Assembly (NCBI GenBank): GCA_002449765.1
Contig: DJXN01000006.1
Span: 1 to 64,000 of the forward strand
Origin: Fibrobacter sp. UBA7003
Lineage (GTDB): Bacteria > Fibrobacterota > Fibrobacteria > Fibrobacterales > Fibrobacteraceae
Length of the DNA: 64,000 nt
Direction of reading: 5' to 3'
Within the stretch, counting starts at the first letter, position 1. Each line of letters starts with the position of its first letter. This document shows positions 60,891-64,000 of the stretch, in pieces. Below the pieces are notes generated by a model. It was given only the letters and a program-made list of their open reading frames with translations, had not been told where the DNA came from and did no database searches. The translations under genes were made by a program, and so were the position numbers.

Positions 60891-60902
60891 CCCAATAAAC
60901 AG

Positions 60903-61313
60903 TTATTGCAATAATTTAACCACTTGAACCGCAAGATGAATTACATCATAATAAAAGGAGCGCAGGTACAAAAAAGCAAATATAATAAAGACTATTGGCA
61001 TCCACTGACTTTTAGTATATATAATATTTCCCGTCTTATCCGTATAATTTCCTCTACTGATTTTATAAGTATCAATCAAATTACATATTATCTGAATAAA
61101 CATCAGAGAATACGCAATAAAATAAAACCACACTGGGCCCGACTTATTCATCAACCCATTAAGACATGCAAAGGGCGTTCCACCCATAAGAAAATACACA
61201 CACGCCCTGCGGTATCGACGGGCAATAACACAATGCAGGCCAAGCCATCCGCCAACTATCGATGCAAAGAAAATCACATACCCCGAAATCTTTATTTTTG
61301 ACACCTCTTCCAT
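60903..61313 (-). CDS. Array gene: small membrane protein
   Basis: Unrecognised protein of 136 residues with about four hydrophobic segments (VIFFASIVGGWLGLHCVI, VYFLMGGTPFACLNGL, VWFYFIAYSLMFIQIICNLI, IVFIIFAFLYLRSFYY). The first half is slightly like TM2-domain proteins (GGWLGLH...RRYRRAC). AT-rich compared with ruvAB. It is the last (leftmost) minus-strand gene between repeat copies A and B. No clear ribosome site precedes ATG 61313; GTG 61304 after the AGAGG stretch is not excluded. Confidence 0.65.
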   Translation of the reverse strand: MEEVSKIKISGYVIFFASIVGGWLGLHCVIARRYRRACVYFLMGGTPFACLNGLMNKSGPVWFYFIAYSLMFIQIICNLIDTYKISRGNYTDKTGNIIYTKSQWMPIVFIIFAFLYLRSFYYDVIHLAVQVVKLLQ

Positions 61314-61411
61314 CTCATTTTTTTTGATCCTTCATATTTTCACTATTCCAATTCGTTAAAAAAATACATTTTTACAATATAACAAAAACACAAATATCAA
61401 TTAAACACAAA

Positions 61412-61480
61412 GGTTATTTAAACGGACTAGACGGAAACAAATTCGAATTCGTCGGTGAAGATATGTTCGTCATGTTTTAG
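61412..61480 (+). pseudogene. Possible C-terminal gene fragment
   Basis: Plus-strand frame GYLNGLDGNKFEFVGEDM then FVMF-stop, ending exactly where repeat copy B begins. It looks like the tail of a protein without its start. Low certainty. Confidence 0.25.
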
Positions 61481-61508
61481 CTCGGCTCATAAAGAGCCCC
61501 TATAAGAT
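61481..61508 (-). repeat. 28-bp cassette repeat, copy B
   Basis: Plus-strand CTCGGCTCATAAAGAGCCCC then TATAAGAT. Minus-strand reading: TAGGGG, six bases, ATG, then MSRAKT-stop. Confidence 0.85.
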
Positions 61509-61549
61509 AGGAAATACATGTTTCCCGCCTTGCTAGCCTTAATATACGG

Positions 61550-61577
61550 AAAAAGGCCGCCGATGAGCGGCCTTAAA
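61550..61577 (-). terminator. Rho-independent terminator
   Basis: Perfect stem AAGGCCGC/GCGGCCTT with T-run on the minus strand, 38 bases after the 46-residue array gene. Confidence 0.8.
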
Positions 61578-61612
61578 GAAGGTTTTCTTTTTTAGACTAA
61601 ACTACAAAATAG

Positions 61613-61753
61613 TTATCGAATAAAAGCACCATATAAAAGCAGCCCTACTATAATAAGAATAAAAAAGACAAATTGTTTTCGGCCACCCATCATGTAGTAA
61701 GCAATCTCAACAACAAACATCACTATTCCGAAAATTATGTCTTTTGTTTCCAT
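61613..61753 (-). CDS. Array gene: 46-residue membrane protein
   Basis: Small protein beginning METKDIIFGIVMFVVEIAYY and ending VGLLLYGAFIR, with two membrane helices separated by MMGGRKQ. AAGGGAATACA before ATG 61753 is a good ribosome site, supporting a real gene. Lies alone between repeat copies B and C. The small ORF that starts inside copy C overlaps its start. Function unknown; the size and layout would suit a toxin, immunity or accessory membrane peptide. Confidence 0.6.
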   Translation of the reverse strand: METKDIIFGIVMFVVEIAYYMMGGRKQFVFFILIIVGLLLYGAFIR

Positions 61754-61800
61754 TGTATTCCCTTAATGCTGGCTGAACTTTTTGTTTTATCTCCGCTCAT
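61735..61800 (-). CDS. Leader ORF from repeat copy C
   Basis: 21-codon ORF MSGDKTKSSASIKGIQWKQ... that begins at the ATG in repeat copy C and overlaps the first codons of the 46-residue gene in another frame. It may couple translation; it may equally be chance. Confidence 0.35.
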   Translation of the reverse strand: MSGDKTKSSASIKGIQWKQKT

Positions 61801-61818
61801 AAAGAGTCCCTATAAGAT
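61791..61818 (-). repeat. 28-bp cassette repeat, copy C
   Basis: Plus-strand CTCCGCTCATAAAGAGTCCC then TATAAGAT; 9 bases after the stop of gene 61828-62271. Confidence 0.85.
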
Positions 61819-61827
61819 GAACATCTT

Positions 61828-62271
61828 TTAAGCGACAAAATTCTGAAGAGGTCTAGCATATCTCACAGAATCTGCAAAAATGCACACAATCGCATAAACG
61901 ACAGATACAGGAATATTAATCGCCAAAATCATGCACGGACCATAGTAAATAGCCCCTGTATCGCCAAGAAAAAACGCACCAATTACAGAAACAACCGTCG
62001 TAACAACTATTCCTGCAACCCACATTCTCGAAGCATAAAGGCCGCGTTTAGTCCCAAACAAAGAGCCTCCATCAACAAACACGCTTTCGACAATGTACGT
62101 ATATACATAAAACGGAAGCAGGCTAAAGACATAAACAACAAAGCTGTCCGTCCAAACAGGCGAAAGAACTCCGAACACAAAAAGAACAAGCGGCAAAACA
62201 GCGCAAACAAAATTTATTTTGCACTTAGACGGCATTTTGCTCGTTTTAATTATGTTCATCGTCATTTTCAT
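61828..62271 (-). CDS. Array gene: membrane protein
   Basis: Unrecognised protein of 147 residues with four hydrophobic helices (FVCAVLPLVLFVFGVLS, VVYVFSLLPFYVYTYIV, MWVAGIVVTTVVSVIGAFFL, MILAINIPVSVVYAIVCIFA). Start could be ATG 62271 or the second Met (62262). Between repeat copies C and D. AT-rich, no homologue recognised. Confidence 0.65.
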   Translation of the reverse strand: MKMTMNIIKTSKMPSKCKINFVCAVLPLVLFVFGVLSPVWTDSFVVYVFSLLPFYVYTYIVESVFVDGGSLFGTKRGLYASRMWVAGIVVTTVVSVIGAFFLGDTGAIYYGPCMILAINIPVSVVYAIVCIFADSVRYARPLQNFVA

Positions 62272-62366
62272 GGTAAACCCCGTCTCACACCATTAATATA
62301 TATAAAAAAGTGTCAAAATTCAACAAAATACGCAAAAATCGGCTTTTCCTTATTCCAATCAGGGAT

Positions 62367-62397
62367 AAAAAAAGCGACCCAATACAGGTCACTTTTT
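62367..62397 (-). terminator. Hairpin terminator
   Basis: AGTGACC/GGTCGCT stem with one G-T pair and a T-run on the minus strand; lies between repeat copy D and gene 61828-62271, so the array is probably not one long transcript. Confidence 0.65.
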
Positions 62398-62464
62398 CGG
62401 TTTTATCAATTCGGCATATTTTTTCGCCATTTCGAGGCTATACTTAAGTTTTACCTCGGCTCAT
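62389..62464 (-). pseudogene. Frameshifted relic of repeat-borne small ORF
   Basis: From the ATG of repeat copy D the frame gives MSRGKT-stop, but one base out of frame it continues as KYSLEMAKKYAELIKPKK-stop. This resembles SREVAEAFANEILKDIEE of the intact ORF at copy E. It is best read as a decayed copy of the same small gene. Confidence 0.45.
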
Positions 62465-62482
62465 AAAGAGTCCCTATAAGAT
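62455..62482 (-). repeat. 28-bp cassette repeat, copy D
   Basis: Plus-strand CTCGGCTCATAAAGAGTCCC then TATAAGAT; 8 bases after the stop of gene 62491-62784. Confidence 0.85.
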
Positions 62483-62490
62483 AATAAATC

Positions 62491-62784
62491 TCATTTCTTC
62501 TTGGAAATTAGTGTATCAAAGTCTTCCTCCTCTTTAGGCTCCTCTTTGCCAGAAAGAATTTCATCAAATGTTAGTTCCCGTTTCTTTTTCTCTATTAAAT
62601 TCATGGGAATTATCGTGATTTCAGGAGATATTGCAATAGCAGAACAAAACATCCAAAATAAAAAAGCCATTCCCCAACGACAATGCGTAAATCTTTCTCC
62701 GTAAACGTAAGGAACCAACAACGCAAAAATAATCGCACACAACAAAGCTATCAAAAGTCTTATTATGATTTTTTTCTTCTTCAT
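62491..62784 (-). CDS. Array gene: small membrane protein
   Basis: Unrecognised protein of 97 residues. Two N-terminal membrane helices (IIIRLLIALLCAIIFALLVPYVY and MAFLFWMFCSAIAISPEITIIPM) and an acidic/basic cytoplasmic tail (EEPKEEEDFDTLISKKK). GAGGAA before ATG 62784 overlaps the end of the small ORF from copy E, so translation of the two is coupled. Confidence 0.65.
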   Translation of the reverse strand: MKKKKIIIRLLIALLCAIIFALLVPYVYGERFTHCRWGMAFLFWMFCSAIAISPEITIIPMNLIEKKKRELTFDEILSGKEEPKEEEDFDTLISKKK

Positions 62785-62790
62785 TTATTT

Positions 62791-62880
62791 TCATTCCTCT
62801 ATATCTTTCAAAATTTCATTTGCAAAAGCTTCGGCCACCTCACGAGAATCGGACGAGTTGTAAGTTTCACCTCGGCTCAT
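62791..62880 (-). CDS. 29-residue ORF starting in repeat copy E
   Basis: Begins at the ATG inside the repeat (MSRGETYNSSDSREVAEA...), with TAGGGG as ribosome site six bases upstream, and ends 6 bases before the next gene. Acidic and helical. It is the only intact copy of the repeat-borne ORF; others are cut short after six to nine codons or shifted. Could be a small regulator, leader peptide or antitoxin-like peptide. Confidence 0.45.
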   Translation of the reverse strand: MSRGETYNSSDSREVAEAFANEILKDIEE

Positions 62881-62898
62881 AAAGAGCCCCTATAAGAC
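62871..62898 (-). repeat. 28-bp cassette repeat, copy E
   Basis: Plus-strand CTCGGCTCATAAAGAGCCCC then TATAAGAC, 46 bases after the stop of gene 62945-63412. Confidence 0.85.
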
Positions 62899-62944
62899 TA
62901 TCGCCAACTTTTAATGCTGAGGGATAATACAATCTTCCAATAGT

Positions 62945-63412
62945 CTAGTAAATCCGGCGAATCCATCTTTCTGTTGACTTAAAACCCCATTGCACGTGCC
63001 ATTGTCTTCCATCAACTTTGTTCAAAAGTATAAACTGATACATGTTTTGAGTTGGATAAAGTTCAAATGAACCACATCCATAGTCATTCCATTCATTAAC
63101 CAAACTTTTTTCATTTAAAGTATAAGTTCCCTCTTTACCATCTTCAAGACCCCACTGAACCATGTGCATGATTCCCGTTCTTGTATCCAGCTTTATAAAA
63201 TTGTACATGTTTGTTGTTGAATATAATTTGTAACGGTCATAACAACGATTATTCTGAACTTGATTGTCTATTGTTTCCTTTAGTTCTTGTAAAGATTGTG
63301 CTACTGTTTTTTTGGGGGGAACATAATCTTCTGTCCCATTGTTAGTTTCGTTATCTGGTGCACCCAAAGCTACAACAGATAAAAGCATTAAAAATGACAC
63401 TATTTTCTTCAT
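62945..63412 (-). CDS. Array gene: secreted protein with duplicated motif
   Basis: Exported protein of 155 residues. Signal peptide MKKIVSFLMLLSVVALGA. The mature part has two copies of a 28-residue motif: YKLYSTTNMYNFIKLD...MVQWG (about 60-88) and FELYPTQNMYQFILLN...VQWGF (about 116-145), each preceded by a Cys. I recall the LYPTxNxYxFILLD...VQW pattern in Bacteroidetes proteins, function unknown. Ribosome site AAGGGCG before ATG 63412. Between repeat copies E and F. Confidence 0.7.
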   Translation of the reverse strand: MKKIVSFLMLLSVVALGAPDNETNNGTEDYVPPKKTVAQSLQELKETIDNQVQNNRCYDRYKLYSTTNMYNFIKLDTRTGIMHMVQWGLEDGKEGTYTLNEKSLVNEWNDYGCGSFELYPTQNMYQFILLNKVDGRQWHVQWGFKSTERWIRRIY

Positions 63413-63445
63413 GATTTCGCCCTTGTCAAAAAAGCTAAGTTTTCC

Positions 63446-63473
63446 CTCGGCTCATAAAGAGCCCCTAAAAGAT
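63446..63473 (-). repeat. 28-bp cassette repeat, copy F
   Basis: Plus-strand CTCGGCTCATAAAGAGCCCC then TAAAAGAT; lies between the HipA-like gene and gene 62945-63412. Minus-strand reading gives MSRGKT-stop. Confidence 0.85.
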
Positions 63474-63545
63474 TTTTTTTGAATATACCTTATTTTATGC
63501 GGGTTCGCAAGCGGTTGGACTCTGAAAAAAAGTAAAACAGGGTGA

Positions 63546-64000
63546 TTACCTAGATGCAAAGGCGCTTTCCATAAAGGACTGCTCGTTTCGGGAAATCCCG
63601 TTCTTTGTTGCGATTTTACGCCAGTTTGCGCTGACGATTTTTTGCATTTCAGTAATGGCTGCTTTTGCCTTTGCCGCAGGTAATCCGTAAAGTTCGCAAA
63701 CATCCTGGGCGAGTTCCAATGATAGTGTGGAATCGTTGTCAGAAATATTCAGCGAAAGGAATTCTCCGTACGGATTCGGGTTTACATCGAACAGGGGCGA
63801 AAGCATCCACCCTTTTTCGGACAAGAGAAAACCATGGTTGCGCAAGTGGTCGTCGGTATTGGACACGAGGATGTTGAACACAATCCGTTTCCAGAGTTCA
63901 AGAAGGTCCTTTTTGGGCGCTGCTCCGGCAGACTTGATGAAGGAGGCGATTTCGGTGTATCCGCAGTCATCGTCCCCGTCTGTGTGGCCGAGCAGGGCCA
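63546..64000 (-). CDS. HipA-like Ser/Thr kinase, C-terminal part (cut by window edge)
   Basis: The last 151 codons of a HipA-family kinase; the start lies beyond 64000. The frame continues to the window edge (ALLGHTDGDDDCGYTEIASF, then LLELWKRIVFNILVSNTDDH). The motif NTDDHLRNHGFL matches the HipA catalytic NxDxHxxN, and WMLSPLFDVNPNP the metal-binding D region. HipA toxins phosphorylate aminoacyl-tRNA synthetases and are paired with HipB antitoxin, which if present is upstream, outside the window. It may bound or belong to the small-gene array. Confidence 0.85.
   Translation of the reverse strand, partial: ALLGHTDGDDDCGYTEIASFIKSAGAAPKKDLLELWKRIVFNILVSNTDDHLRNHGFLLSEKGWMLSPLFDVNPNPYGEFLSLNISDNDSTLSLELAQDVCELYGLPAAKAKAAITEMQKIVSANWRKIATKNGISRNEQSFMESAFASR

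Larger units (their letters stand above)
60295..60902. other. 608-bp gap with repeat copy A, gene debris and terminators
   Basis: No complete gene supported. It includes a 26-codon plus-strand ORF, ATG 60506 (MEVPVEIQRKVVYLEQSS...) ending in the repeat at 60585, an open frame without start codon (60558-60731), repeat copy A and three hairpin terminators. Confidence 0.6.

Noticed and set aside
60574..63473. Canonical integron cassette array
   Set aside because: Layout fits, but the repeats lack GTTRRRY and RYYYAAC core boxes and no IntI-type integrase is in the window; kept only as an analogy.

Overview
The window looks like chromosomal DNA from a Fibrobacter-type bacterium (phylum Fibrobacterota, rumen or gut cellulolytic anaerobe). 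The evidence is five genes carrying the Fibrobacter succinogenes major paralogous (FISUMP) domain, a GH94 cellobiose phosphorylase, a GTP-type PEP carboxykinase suited to succinate-forming metabolism, and Ser-rich lipoproteins. I infer the genus from these families; no search was run.

Layout. 0-9 kb: two lipoproteins with repeated Cys-pair modules, then central carbon genes (glgC, pckG, a PadR regulator, GH94 phosphorylase). 9-15 kb: envelope and hypothetical proteins, a SurA/PrsA-like foldase, prfB with its programmed +1 frameshift, and a YhcC-type radical SAM protein. 15-28 kb: a mix of FISUMP lipoproteins, tRNA-Pro, Smr protein, an LpxL-like acyltransferase, a UDPGP-type nucleotidyltransferase, mraY, a LysE exporter and nrnA, with many short palindromic intergenic repeats. 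28-41 kb: rpsO-pnp, a GT32-like glycosyltransferase, two tandem HD-GYP membrane proteins, ispG, serA, a UDP-glucuronate epimerase-like protein and an Rpn-family nuclease. 41-49 kb: a six-domain FISUMP protein followed by a five-gene respiratory operon (monoheme cytochrome c, pentaheme cytochrome c, four-cluster Fe-S protein, NrfD-like membrane subunit with a fused cytochrome c domain, small membrane protein) that resembles a stripped-down alternative complex III. 48.8-58.6 kb: a leftward operon MMPL/RND exporter - aspartate aminotransferase - FHA/ABC transporter - Ser/Thr kinase - yraN, with a divergent outer-membrane barrel gene. 58.6-60.3 kb: ruvA-ruvB.

60.5-64 kb is the most unusual stretch. 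Six copies of a 28-bp repeat punctuate a run of small leftward genes for membrane or secreted proteins of unknown function, one gene per interval, ending at a HipA-like gene cut by the window edge. Read in the gene direction each repeat carries a Shine-Dalgarno-like sequence, an ATG and a conserved start of a tiny ORF. It looks like a cassette array, but it lacks canonical integron attC boxes and no recombinase is visible in the window.

A second theme is short structured repeats: a GTCATCC...GGATCT palindrome family between genes and, remarkably, three times inside the coding sequence of a lipoprotein linker; a 50-bp element with a replaced hairpin; and a double-hairpin element bounded by a 14-bp direct repeat.
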